DNA of 64,000 nt, from positions 3,374,001 through 3,438,000 of the forward strand of contig CM069435.1 in NCBI GenBank assembly GCA_035610365.1, given 5' to 3'. This DNA is from Aquatica leii. Taxonomy: Eukaryota > Arthropoda > Insecta > Coleoptera > Lampyridae. The notes under the pieces were generated by a model. That model did no database searches. It worked only from the letters and a program-made list of their open reading frames with translations, and was not told where the DNA came from. Positions 32,724 through 43,869 of this stretch are shown here, piece by piece. Every line of letters begins with the position of its first letter. Position 1 is the stretch's first letter. The position numbers and the translations under genes were made by a program.

Positions 32724-35459
32724 TATTACCGGCTGGAATTGTGCAACGAAAAAAGGTGGGAAATAATGAACGGGAACAGAGAAGATGATGGAAAGGGGGA
32801 ATTTGCGTACATAGGAGGAAGGGGAGAATCAATAATAGATTTTGTAATGACAAATGAAGAGGCCGCAGAAAAGGTAAAGACATTTAAGGTGGGAGAAAGA
32901 GTAGAGTCAGACCATCAACCACTGGAATTGACAATGGAAGGAAGGGAAAGAGAAGAGAGAGAGGAAGAGGAGAAGTACATAACTAAAAAAAAGTGGACAG
33001 AAGAGAGTATAAAAAGGTATAAAGAGAGAATAGGGAAAACGGTATGGATAAGGAAGGAAGTACAAGAAAGTGTAGAGGAAATGAGAGAGATGATAGAGAA
33101 AGCAACAGAGAGAGTCAGATTTAGAAAATGGAAGGGGGAGAAAACTGGATGGAAGAAATGGTGGGATAAGGAATGCAAGGAAGCAAAGAAAAAGGCAAGA
33201 AGAGCATTAAGACAGTGGAAAAAAGGGAAGAAAGAAAAAGAAGAATACAAAGAAGCAGTAAAAATATACAAAAAAACATGCGATAGAAAGAAGGAGGAAA
33301 ACAAAAAGAAACAAGAGGAGCAGATTAAAGGAATAAAAACGGAAGAAGATGTATGGAAGTACCTAAAGCAGAGGAAAAAAGACAGGACGACAAAGGGAAT
33401 AAAAATTAAAGAATGGGAGATATATTTTCGGAACCTGTTGGGAGGGGAAGAACAAAAGCAGGAAAAAGAAAAAAGGAAAGACGCGGTAGTAAGACAAGAA
33501 GAAGGAGATAGGGATAGAATAAGGGAGGAAGAAGTAATAGAGGCGATAAAGAATATAAAAAAAGGAAAGGCGACAGGAAAAGATGGGATACAAGGAGAAG
33601 AGTGGATATACGGGGAGAAAATGTAGCAAAAAGGATGACGGAATTAATAAACAAAGTATGGAAAGGGGAAGGATTCCCAGAGAGATGAGGGAGGGAATAA
33701 TATGCCCAATACATAAAAAAGGCGAAAAAAAGAAAGTCGAGAATTATAGAGGGGTAACATTACTGAGCTCGGCATACAAATTGTACGCGACAATACTGCA
33801 AGAAAGATTACAGAAGGAAATAGAGGAAAGAAGTTTGGTACCAGACGGACAAGCGGGATTCAGAAAAGGAAGAAGGGCGATAGACAACATATATATAATG
33901 AAACACTTAGCAAATAAAGAACTAGAAAAAAAAAGATGGAAAATGGTAGCACTATTCGTAGACCTAAAAGCTGCTTTTGACAAAGTGAATTGGGAAAAGC
34001 TGTGGGAATACATGAAAAGAAAAAAAATCAATGAAAGATTAAGACAAAGAATAGAGGAAATATACGAAAAAACGAGAAGCAGGGTTAAAGTGAATGGGGA
34101 AGAGAGTGAGAAATTCATAACAAAGAGAGGGTTGAGGCAGGGATGTCCACTGAGCCCAAGCCTGTTCTCGGTATATACGGGGGATCTGAAAGAGACAATG
34201 AGAGGACAACAGACAGGAGGGATAGTGGTAGGGAAAGCTAAGGTATGGTCGTTGGCGTATGCGGATGACATAGTGCTGGTGGCTAAGGAGGAAAAGGAAA
34301 TGAAAGAGATGATGAAAACGCTAGAAAAATATATGAAAAAAAAAAGAATTGGAAGTAAACACGGAGAAAACAAAGATAATGATATTTAGAAAAGGAGAGG
34401 GGAAAAGAAAAAGAGAGGAGTGGAGATGGAGTGATGAGGAAGTGCAACAAGTGAAGAAATTTACATACCTGGGCTACACGATGAAACAGGATAATAAAGA
34501 GAGAGAACACATAAAGGAAAGGGTGAAGAAAGGAAACAGGCTAATAGGACAAGTATGGGGTGTGGGGGAAAGAATATTCAAGATGGATATAAAAAAAAGA
34601 AAATTGCTGTTCGAAAAATTAATAAAGGGGGTGGTAATGTATGGAGCGAAAATATGGGACTGGAACGAGTGGAGGAAGGTAGAGGGGCTACAGGAAAAAT
34701 ACTGGAGATGGGTGTAAGGATTGGACAGGATACACCGGGGTATATTGTGAGAGAGGAGGTTCAGATAGAAAAAATAAGGATCGAGACAGGAAAAAGAGCA
34801 ATAAAATACGAGGAAGAAATGAGGAAAAGAACAGATTGCAAAATTCTGCAAGAATGTTGGAAAGAGATAAAGGGAGGGAAAGTGAAGTACGGGCAGGAGG
34901 GCAGAGAAGAGTATTACAAAAGAAACGGGTACGCGAGTGAAGAAGTGGAGAGATTAAGAGAAGAGGGGGTAGGGACAAGAGAAGAAATAATAAGAAGAGA
35001 TAGAGACATCGAAAAACAAGAAAGATGGACAAAGATAAAAGAGAACAGATATAATAGGAATTATAAAGATATCAAGGGTGAAGGGGTGCCGGAATATTTA
35101 AAAGACGGTGAGATTAAAAGCAACAAAAGAAAAAAAATAGTGGCAAGGTTCAGATGTGGCAACGAGGAGTTAGGGAACAAATATTGGAAGGAAGAACCAG
35201 AAAAGTTGTGCAGGCTATGTGGTGAAGAAACGGAAGATCTGAACCATATGAGAAAGAGATGCAGGGAACTAAGAGAAGAGGTGAGGAAAACAGTGGATAT
35301 CTTAGATGAAAACGGAAAAGGAGCGGAATGGATGGAGGAAGTACGGAGCAGGAGGAAAAAGTTAAGGGGGGAGAAGGGATAAGAAAATGTAATATATATG
35401 TAATGTAATAACACGACCAAATTTGTAAGCCAAATGGCAATGAATAAAGTTAAACTTAT
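32724..35459 (+). mobile_element. Purine-rich LINE inserted in the NHPD element
   Basis: A 5'-truncated non-LTR retrotransposon. TATTACC occurs immediately before its start (32717-32723) and after its TATATA-ending tail (about 35462-35468), a possible 7 bp target duplication. ORF2 is broken into four overlapping frames. The coding strand is strikingly A+G rich. It interrupts the 3' part of the NHPD element and is therefore younger. Confidence 0.75.
32739..35382 (+). pseudogene. LINE ORF2 with reverse transcriptase and C-terminal zinc finger
   Basis: Frame 1 (32739-33626): the end of the endonuclease, SIIDFVMTNEEA and VESDHQPLEL, then a Lys/Glu-rich helical linker. A TAG at 33624 ends it. Frame 2 (33583-34389): reverse transcriptase with ICPIHKKGEKKKVENYRGVT, GFRKGRRAIDNI, FVDLKAAFDKVNWE (motif A), GLRQGCPLSPSLFSVY (motif B) and LAYADDIVLV (motif C, intact). 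Frame 3 (34349-34717): FTYLGYTMKQD and VMYGAKIWDW. Frame 4 (34555-35382): ends with CRLCGEETEDLNHMRKRC, a Cys-Cys-His-Cys finger. Catalytic residues are intact but several frameshifts make it inactive. Confidence 0.85.
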
Positions 35460-35654
35460 ATATATTACCGTTCGATAAATAAATTATAATTAATTTATCG
35501 AAAAGTGGTAAAATTAGAGATTTGGGGCTCCCTTGAAAATGGTGGGTGATGGAAGAAAACGGAAGACATATTTGGATTCAAGATGTCATTTTACATAAGA
35601 ATCACCCGGAATAGTGACAAGGCTCAATAAAAAATATTTTTTTGCAGACCAGTG

Positions 35655-36635
35655 TTATTATAAAGAAATTTAATCTACGTTTCAGTAAAATATACTTTTT
35701 CAAATTAATTTTTTTATTAGAACTGTGTATTTATTTATAAATTCATGTTGTGTGTAAAATTTTGTTTATTTATTACATTTGATTTATATGTAATAAATGT
35801 TAAACTGTTAAAATTATTGCTTTTACTCAATTATTTGTTTTACTTTTCAAATTTAGTGACTACACAATAAAACAATAACTTCTAATAGTGTGTACATTGC
35901 CGAACGTGTCCTCTGATTGGCAGTCCAGAAGCCCTTTTAAGCTATAAACCTTTTCAGCGCCTTCTGATTTTTTACGTTTACTTACACATTTTGAGTTTTT
36001 CAAATTATTTGCAGATTTCTGAATTTAACTGACGACCATCTTCAGTGAGCACCGGCAATTATTTATGTTACTTTTATCGAGGCAATTATAGTTATAACAG
36101 TTTTTGCATGTAACACGATATTAATAGTAACATATAGCTAATTGATTTTTATTCTTTTTTCCTCTCGATTCTTTATATTAATGATTTTTTTAATATCCCA
36201 ATAGGAAGACGTTACGGTAGAAGGCAATAAATAATTTGTTTTGGGTAATTTTTTTGGTTTGGCGACGTTTTGCAGGCTGATGCATCAAACTTTCTATTAT
36301 CCTAAAACAATTAATTATTTTTAAACCACAAAATACAGCCTTACATTATTAAACAATCGACTTAAAAACTAAAGACTAAATACTTTACAAAAAGTGAGTT
36401 TAATCAAAATTAAAATAATCGCGATTAAATTCAAAATCACGATTTCTGATTGGTTGTTCACCAAAATTTAACCAATTACGTTGCGAATATTATTATATTA
36501 AAACGTGTTGTTACTATAATAATTTAATTTAATTATTATTATTATAAAAACAAATTTTTAGTTCTAATACAATATATCTTTTATGTTAAGTTATTTCTAC
36601 GCCGCTATTAAAAAAATTAGTTATCTAAACTAAAA
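35655..36635. other. Spacer upstream of astacin 1
   Basis: AT-rich, no coding signal. It holds one decayed hammerhead-like motif (36258-36295, listed separately). Confidence 0.4.
36258..36295 (-). ncRNA. Possible hammerhead relic
   Basis: On the - strand: TTTGATGCATCAGCCTGC followed by AAAACGTCG. It has the 3' half of a PLE hammerhead, with the invariant G replaced by A as at 4045-4079, and a shortened 5' half. No PLE coding sequence is nearby. Confidence 0.35.
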
Positions 36636-36636
36636 A

Positions 36637-36780
36637 ACGTTGATTAATATTTTTTTAGATAATTTTAATTAAAAAAATGTGCATTCAGATTGATAAAACA
36701 TTTAAAGGAAATGACAGACTTTTTTTCAAGTGTGTAATCTTTTATTCAAGCACTTTTTATTAGCAAAATTTTCTATATAA
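36637..36780 (+). promoter_or_regulatory. Upstream block and TATA box of astacin 1
   Basis: The conserved block (36637-36752) is shared with astacins 2 and 3 and the orphan at 21383. TATATAA is at 36774-36780, 43 bp before the ATG. An AAGTCATAGTAT initiator-like sequence, also present in astacin 2, lies about 20 bp downstream of the TATA box. Confidence 0.7.
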
Positions 36781-36822
36781 ACTGATTTTAACGCATTACC
36801 AAGTCATAGTATATACGAAAAG

Positions 36823-37747
36823 ATGAAGATTATGTTATTTGGAGTCTTTGCCGTTTTTGCGACAGCGTTGGTTCAATCGATTCCGCTGCCTGAAAACAAC
36901 CGCCATGATTGGATGGATAGTGGTAAGGTGGAAGGCGACATGGTGTTAGCACCTGGGCAAAAAAATGGATTAATAAGTTCACAATACAGATGGCCAAATA
37001 GAACGATTCCTTATGAGTTTGATCCTACATACAGTAAGTCAATGTTTTGTAAACTCTTTTGTTAATCGTGTGAATTATAGGTGAGTCTGAAAAAACGTTC
37101 ATCAAAAACGCTTTGAGCGTTTTTGGCAAAACATGTTTAAAAGTACGACAACGTATCAGTACTGACAAAAACTATGTTTTAATTACAGTAAGTAACAAAA
37201 AAGGTATTAAAAGAAATGTATTCACTTTTTATTAGCGTGAAGCGGAGGGGTGTTTTTCAAGCGTTGGGTATCAAGGAAAGCCGCAAAAATTAAACTTACA
37301 TAGCTCATGTTGTTGTTATAGTACTAAACCTGTTGTACATGAATTCTTGCATACTCTTGGGTTTTACCACATGCAAAGCAATTTTAATAGAGATGATTAT
37401 GTTACAATTCTTTATGAAAACATTTTACCAGGTACTATTATTTTACTTATTTTCGTCACATTATTTATAATGAGTTGCAGGTCATGATCATAACTTTATC
37501 AAGTATCCATCAAATTACGTAACTGACTTTGGATTACCATACGATTATAGTAGCATAATGCACTATTCACGAAAAGCATGGACAGTTTCGTATGATCTTG
37601 ACACAATAGTTCCAAAGGTAACAAATATACAGCGTAAAATCAAAAAATAATTACAACTTTGTATAGGATCCAACAGCAGTAATTGGAGAATCTACCGTAA
37701 TGAGCGCAATTGATTTAGCTAAAATAAAAGCAATGTATAAGTGCTAA
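36823..37747 (+). CDS. Astacin-type zinc metalloprotease 1 (secreted)
   Basis: Five exons: 36823-37033, 37081-37187, 37236-37431, 37481-37617, 37667-37747; introns of 47-49 bp, all GT-AG. The product is 243 residues. A signal peptide (MKIMLFGVFAVFATALVQS) is followed by a short propeptide with KVEGDMVL, the aspartate-switch motif that blocks the zinc in astacin zymogens, and then the protease domain from about RWPNRTIPYEF. The zinc site is HEFLHTLGFYH with the family continuation MQSNFNRDDY, and the Met-turn is SIMHY with the zinc-liganding Tyr. Cys in GKTC and the final MYKC should form the domain-spanning disulfide. It is a single-domain astacin, likely a digestive or reproductive secreted protease (inference). 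All parts look intact. Confidence 0.93.
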
Positions 37748-37749
37748 TA

Positions 37750-38560
37750 ATTATTGTTGCAGCATACATATACAATTCAAAAAAAAAGTTTTACTATAAA
37801 ATGTTTCATTAGACTAATAATAATTCAAACTTGAAGCTTTTTAGAAAAATAATAGTAGTTTATTTAGTCATATGTAAAAAATTATTTGTTCATAGTTTAC
37901 AACTTTTCTGATGTAAATAAAATATTTTTTAAAGAAAAAATAAATTTAATGAAATGGATGAACCTGATTAGATGTTATGAGTATATTTATGTCCGGCTCA
38001 ATGTTTGTGAGCAGCGACCGCAAATCCCTACAAATATTAATTTTTAGTCGGTTTCTTTTTTTGTGATGAGGCTTATAACGGCACCGAATCTACATGCTAC
38101 CAAATAGAGAGACAAAATCAACAGTTTTTGTACAATAACCAATGATGCTTTTTTTAATACGGGTAAGTGCCCAGCAAAGTTTTCGCTTCTAATTATTCAC
38201 ACTCATACATGGCATAAACAGGTGTACTATTTTAGGTGCTGTGTGAAAAATTTTCTGGGGTACGCATTAATTCATAGTTTTGTGATTTGCTTTAATTTTC
38301 CGCTATTGTCATTAGTGGCTTCTGTTCAAAGAACGTAGTTTCTTCCACCTTGGTCCAGTCATGCTTTGAAAGGAATTCCGAAAACCGTAAAATTTAGAAA
38401 AAGTCGTTTGTCACTTTTAACACTTGCCAAAACAAAATCTAAAAAAAATTGTTGCTTATCTCCTAAGCCGCTAAAAGGTGTGTCCGAGCTTAAAAATAAT
38501 ACGCAAGAATGCTCAACTCGGTCCGATGGTATCGAGCATTGCGGAGATAAGTGACCAACT
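37750..38560. other. Spacer between astacin 1 and BEL element
   Basis: AATAAA at about 37917 may serve astacin 1. The open frame at 38366-38554 shows no recognisable motif and may be part of the BEL leader. No 5' LTR was found here. Confidence 0.4.
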
Positions 38561-38740
38561 CAATTCCAATTCCAACAACTTGTATCCCTGACAGTAGTAG
38601 TAGTAGCTCGATTATCAGTAGAAAACAAAGTACTAGGAAATATAGGAAGGACGAGAGCAAGCAGAAGTGTTAGCAAAAGTAACTCTAGTAGAAGTTTTTG
38701 GTTGTTCTACAATTGGACCCACATAAGCTAAATTAGTTCA

Positions 38741-41700
38741 GTGTGTAACAATAATACTAAACTTGTTAAATTACCGCCTATTCCGTTACCTACATTTGAC
38801 GGTTCTTATGACCAATGGATGTATTTTAAAGATACATTTAAGTCAATCATCCATAATGATAGTAACCTATCAGATATACAAAAATTTCATTATTTGCGGT
38901 TATCTCTTAAAGGCGAAGCCTCAGAATTATTAAAATCGTTAGAAATTTCTACTGAAAACTACAAAATTGCATGGGAAATGTTAATTAATCGATTCAAAAA
39001 CAAACAACTTCTAGTAAATAATTAGATTAAAGCGCTTTTTCAATTACCAGAGTTGACAAAAGAATCGCAAAAATTACTACAGCAATTACATGATGGTCTA
39101 AATAAGCATTTACGTGCATTAGAAGCACTAGAACAACCTGTTAGGCATTGGGATACCATCATTATTTATTTGATAGTAAATAAGCTAGATTCTATCACTC
39201 GTAGGGAATGGGAGGCACCCGCTATTAGAATTAAACAAAAGTCATTTCCGACAATAAGTAAACTTTTAAATTTTCTTGAGGATAAATGTAGATTACTAGA
39301 AACATTAAGCTCAGATAATAAAAACTGTAAAACTGCGATTAAATCAAAAATAAACGCGTACGTATCAACTGATCAATTAAAATGTTCATTTTGTACATAA
39401 CATCACACTATTAACGATTGTGTAGAATTCTTAAAGCTTTCACCAGACAGTAGATTTAAGGAAGTGAAACAAAAAAAATTATGCGTAAATTGTTTACGAG
39501 AAAATCACACAACAAAACGTTGTAAAATATTAGCCAAATGCAAAACTTGTAAAAAACGACATCATTCGTTGCTACATTTAACAGAACCTCAAGATCCACA
39601 AACTGTGTCGATACAAAATCAACAAAATAACGAAACAGCTGTAATTCCAATAGTTAATGCTCATATTAATAACTTATCAAATCAAGTATTACTATCAACC
39701 GCAGTTGTAAAGACTCCGGATACAACCGGAAATTTTAATTCATGTCGAGTTTTGTTAGACAGTGAGTCCCAGAGTAACTTCATTACAACGAAATTTGCTG
39801 AAAAACTAAACTTACCTCAAAAGGAAATAGAAATTGCAGTTTCTGGATTAAACAGTAAATTAAGTAAAATTAGGTTTTGTATGCAAGTAAACATAAGGTC
39901 TACTTACAATCGTTTTAATTCAAATATAAATTGCTTAATTATTCCAAAAATAACTGATAATTTGCCATCGAATAACTTTGATAAATCGGTTTTAAATATA
40001 CCTCAGAATATCAATCTAGCAAACCCTGAATTCAACATATCCAGCAATTTGGATATGTTAATTGGGACAGAAACATTTTGGCAGTTATTAAATCGGGACA
40101 GTTAAGTTTAGGAAAACATAAACCTATACTACAGGAAACTTTATTAGGCTGGGTCGTATCGGGTCAAATCTCTCAAAAATTGTATAATTCAACAATCCAG
40201 TGTAATCTTGTATGCTCAAACGAGATTGATAGGCCCTTGCAAAAGTTTTGGGAGTTAGAGAATATTGATAATGATTTACCTCAATCAGAGGATAATAAAC
40301 AAGTAGAATTATTTTATCAAGCTACTACTCAACGGGATCCTACAGGCAGATTTATTGTAAAATTACCCTTAAAAAAATCAGCTAGTAGTTTAGGAGAATC
40401 AAAACACATTGCATTAAAACGATTTTATTCAATTGAAAAGAAACTTAATAAAGACCCTAAACTTAAGGAAGAATACACTCAGTTTATGGAGGAATATATA
40501 ATTCTAAATCATATGTCAAATATAACTCATGATAATGATAAAAATTCATATTATATTCCGCATCATTTCGTAAAAAAGGACAACAGTCTCACCACAAAAC
40601 TGCGCGTAGTGTTTGATGCATCGTGCAAATTTGATAATGGTATTTCATTAAATGATTTACATAGGTCCCAAATTACAAACTGATCTAATATCAGTTATTT
40701 TACGCTTTCGAATGCACAAGTATGTTTTGACGGGAGATATTACTAAAATGTATCGACAAATTTTAATCAATCTAGACGATAGGAAATTACAAAAAATATT
40801 GTGAAGGTCAAATTCAAACAAACCAGTCGATACTTATACATTAAATACTGTCACTTATGGTACTGCTAGTGCCCCGTTTTTAGCGATACGATGTTTACAG
40901 CAACTTGCATATGAACATCAATCAAAATTTCCCATATCTAGTAAAATCATTCAAGATGACTTTTATGTCGATGACCTATTAACCGGGTCAGATGATGTTC
41001 AACAATTAGAATCTTTGTATAATGAGATATCAACTATACTTAAATCCGGGGGCTTCTCACTAATTGGGCATCAAATAATCCTTATTTATTATCAAAAATT
41101 TCGGGTTCTAATTCAAACGTAATTTTAAATATAGGGGACAATAATGAAACACATGCATGGTCTTCTGTGGCACTCTAATTGTGATCAATTAAGTTACCAA
41201 ATTCGAGATGTACTAGATAATCGTCCCGTAACCAAACGTACAATATTGTCTGTAATATCTCAAATTTATGATCCATTAGGGCTTTTAGGACCAGTCATAA
41301 TTGTTACAAAAATATTGCTGCAAAAACTGTGGCAACTACAAATATCCTGGGACGATAACATTCCACAAAGTCTCTCTACAGACTAGAAGAAATTTTATAA
41401 TAATTTATCAAAACTAAACAATTTAAAAGTACCAAGATATATTAAAAGTGACAACTCAATTATTATCGACCTTATTGGATTTGCAGATGCATGCCAAGTA
41501 GCATATGGGGCATGTGTGTACATTCGAAGCGTAAATAACCGCAAGAAAGTAAACATAAACCTCTTATGCGCGAAATGAAAAGTTGCACCAATAAAGTCTA
41601 TTTCTATTCCTAGATTAGAGTTATGAGCCGCTCTGCTATTATCAAAACTTATGAAAAGGATTAAAACCGCGCTTAATATTATTGTAAATCGAACGTACTT

Positions 41701-43413
41701 GTGCAGTGACTCTACTGTAACATTATCATGGTTAAATGCCGAAGCAAGTACATGGAAGGTTTTTGTAGCAAATAGGGTTTCACAAATTCAGAGCTTAACT
41801 TCAGATGCAAAGTGGTATTATGTCAAATCTGATCAAAATCCTGCCGATTTTATATCACGGGGAGTATGTCCTACTATATTAATTAATTTAAAAACTTGGT
41901 GGCATGGTCCTCCCTGGTTAAAATTGTCTTACAAAGAATGGACAGTCAAAGACATAAATGAAATTAACTCGTCTTCTGAGTGCAATAATGAAATTCGTAA
42001 GTCAAAACTGACTGTATTAGTAACAAACGTAGTCTCACCGTGACTGAATTGAACGATGCAACAAATACAGTAGTGAAGATTGCACAATCACAAATGTTCG
42101 GGCTTGAAATCGACAATATAAAGAAAAATAGTTGTGTTCAACAGGGTAGTAAGTTGCTACAATTGAATCCTTTTATAGATTCTGAAGGTGTTCTAAGAGT
42201 AGGTGGTAGGTTGAACAAATCTGCATATAGTTTTCATAAGAAACATCCCATAGTTCTAAACAGTAATCATCCTTTGTCACTTTTACTTGCCAGATCGGAA
42301 CATTTGCGACTATTACATGCAGGTTCTCAATTGTTACTAGCGTCATTACGTGAAAAATTTTGAATACTTTCAGATAGAAATTTAACTAAAAAGGTAATCC
42401 ATGAATGTGTAACATGTTTTCGCACAAAACCCACGGATACAAATTATATCATGGCAGATCTACCAAGTTATCGTATAATGCCCAAAAGACCATTTACAAA
42501 TTGCGGAGTAGATTACTGTGGACCTTTGAAGTTACGCGACCGCGCAACGAGAAATTATAAAATTACCAAAACATACGTTTGTATTTATATTTGCATAGTT
42601 ACTAAAGCGTTAGCGATTTTACGTCAGAAAAATTTCTAGCACCATTAAAAGATTTATAGCACGTAGAGGCAAAGTCAAAAATGTATTTTCAGATAATGCT
42701 AGCAATTTTAAAGGAGCACAGTCGGAATTATATACTTTTCTTAATTTAATAAACAATACTATTTTAACTGAACTGCATCAAAAAGGTATTTGTTGGAAAT
42801 TTATTCCTAGTCGGTCTCCTCACATGGGAGGCCTTTGGGAGGCAGGGTTAAAAGTTTTAAATCTCATTTTAAAAGAGTTGTGGGTGAATCAATCCTTACG
42901 TTTGAGGAGTTTAATACAATAGTTACTCAAATCGAAGCATGCTTAAACTCCAGACCGTTATCGCCTTTATCCAACGACCCTAATGATCTTCTCCCTCTCA
43001 CTCTCGGTCATTTTCTTATTGGCCAAAGTTTGATGGCATTACCAGAGCCAATGGTGTACAATGTCAACGACAATAGACTCAGTAGATTCCAGCGCTTAGA
43101 AAAGATGAAACAACATTTTTGGAAACGTTGGTCTAAAGAGTATATATCAGAATTACAAGTTAGAAAAAAGTGGCATATAAAAAATGCCAACGTGATCAAA
43201 CAAGGGCAAATGGTGGTCATCAAAGAAGAAAATCTACCTCCTCTAAAATGGTGTCTTGGAAGGATTGTTCAAGTGCACCCAGGTAGTGACAGTGTTGTTC
43301 GTGTTATGAGTGTGAAAACAAATAACGGAGTGTATAAACGACCGGTAACAAAAATTTGTGTCTTACCGATTAGTGATAACTACGATAACCATAGTGATAA
43401 TCGCACTGCATGA
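38741..43413 (+). pseudogene. BEL/Pao gag-pol polyprotein
   Basis: Gag: 38741-39400, with LPTFDGSYDQWMYFKDTFKS and one TAG (39023). Zinc knuckle: CVNCLRENHTTKRC (about 39480-39525), then a CKTC..HH..H finger. Protease: CRVLLDSESQSNFIT (about 39745), with Glu in place of the usual Gly after Asp-Ser. Reverse transcriptase: TKLRVVFDASCK (about 40590), LTGDITKMYRQI and VDDLLTGSDD (about 40965). RNase H: CSDSTVTLSWL and NPADFISRG (41700-41870). Integrase: zinc-binding region 42040-42363, NCGVDYCGP (42500), FSDNASNFKGA (42690) and HMGGLWEAG (42825), the three acidic sites. A DUF5641-type end (42835-43413) contains NSRPLSPLSNDPNDLLPLTL. Frame breaks occur throughout. Confidence 0.85.
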
Positions 43414-43488
43414 GCTAAATGTAATTGTTCAATCATTTTCTTGTACGATTGTTGAAACTTTCAGTAGATTGTTTCAAAGGTGGCGGCA

Positions 43489-43869
43489 TGTTGAAGCGAT
43501 TGTAAGACGGCCGTTAGGACAGATTATTTTATCTGTTTTTACAATTTTGTGAACCTGCGGATGATTCATATTAAACCATCTACTGTACATAATTCTTGTA
43601 AACTTATATTAGTAATAGTTTGTTCTGTATAACTCGTTTTACTGTGAATTCTTTTGGAAACTTTTTTCATGTTAAACCATCTATTATACATAATTCCTGT
43701 AAACGTTTAGTAATACTTTGATGTGTATAACACCTTTTGCTTTGTACCTTTTAGTCAGTATGAATTCGGAACTCGTATAGTAAACTTGTAAATTACATAA
43801 TAACGAATTTAATATACTTAAGTTTAATTTCAATACATTCTTTTATTTAACAAGTTGCAGTACGCAACA
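43489..43869 (+). repeat. Candidate 3' LTR of the BEL/Pao element
   Basis: TGTTGAAGCG at the start and CGCAACA at the end give short inverted TGTTG/CAACA termini. It contains an internal near-repeat (ATTAAACCATCTACTGTACATAATTC and GTTAAACCATCTATTATACATAATTC, about 43570 and 43673; each within one short unit) and AATACATTC near the end. Only one copy was seen. Confidence 0.6.

Larger units (their letters stand above)
30346..35654 (+). mobile_element. NHPD-family DNA transposon, copy 2, with about 120 bp TIRs
   Basis: It begins CACTGGTCTGCA (30346) and ends TGCAGACCAGTG (35654). The inverted ends match over about 120 bp with gaps, including TTATGTAAAATGAC (left form TATGTAAAATGAC) and CCATCACCCACC. 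TTA flanks both sides (30343-30345 and 35655-35657), consistent with a 3 bp target duplication. The element carries the transposase-like gene (30942-32628) and a later LINE insertion (32724-35459); without the LINE it would be about 2.6 kb. CACT-type ends with a 3 bp duplication fit the CACTA/CMC group. Confidence 0.75.
38560..43869 (+). mobile_element. BEL/Pao LTR retrotransposon, 5' LTR missing
   Basis: A gag-pol coding region in BEL/Pao order (38741-43413), followed by a purine-rich AAAGGTGGCGGCA and a candidate 3' LTR that starts TGTTGAAGC (43489) and ends GCAACA (43869), about 381 bp. TGTTG...CAACA ends are typical of BEL LTRs. I could not find a matching 5' LTR upstream of the gag region, so the element is truncated or the left LTR is too decayed. 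Numerous stops make it non-autonomous. Confidence 0.8.

Noticed and set aside
32739..33626. Lys/Glu-rich protein as a host coiled-coil gene
   Set aside because: It continues out of LINE endonuclease motifs and leads into a reverse transcriptase; it is the LINE linker.
33744..34373. Long - strand open frames rich in Ser, Phe and Leu across 32683-35440
   Set aside because: They mirror the purine-rich LINE coding strand; no motif supports them.
38160..38740. A 5' LTR for the BEL/Pao element
   Set aside because: No stretch here matches the 43489-43869 LTR by reading.
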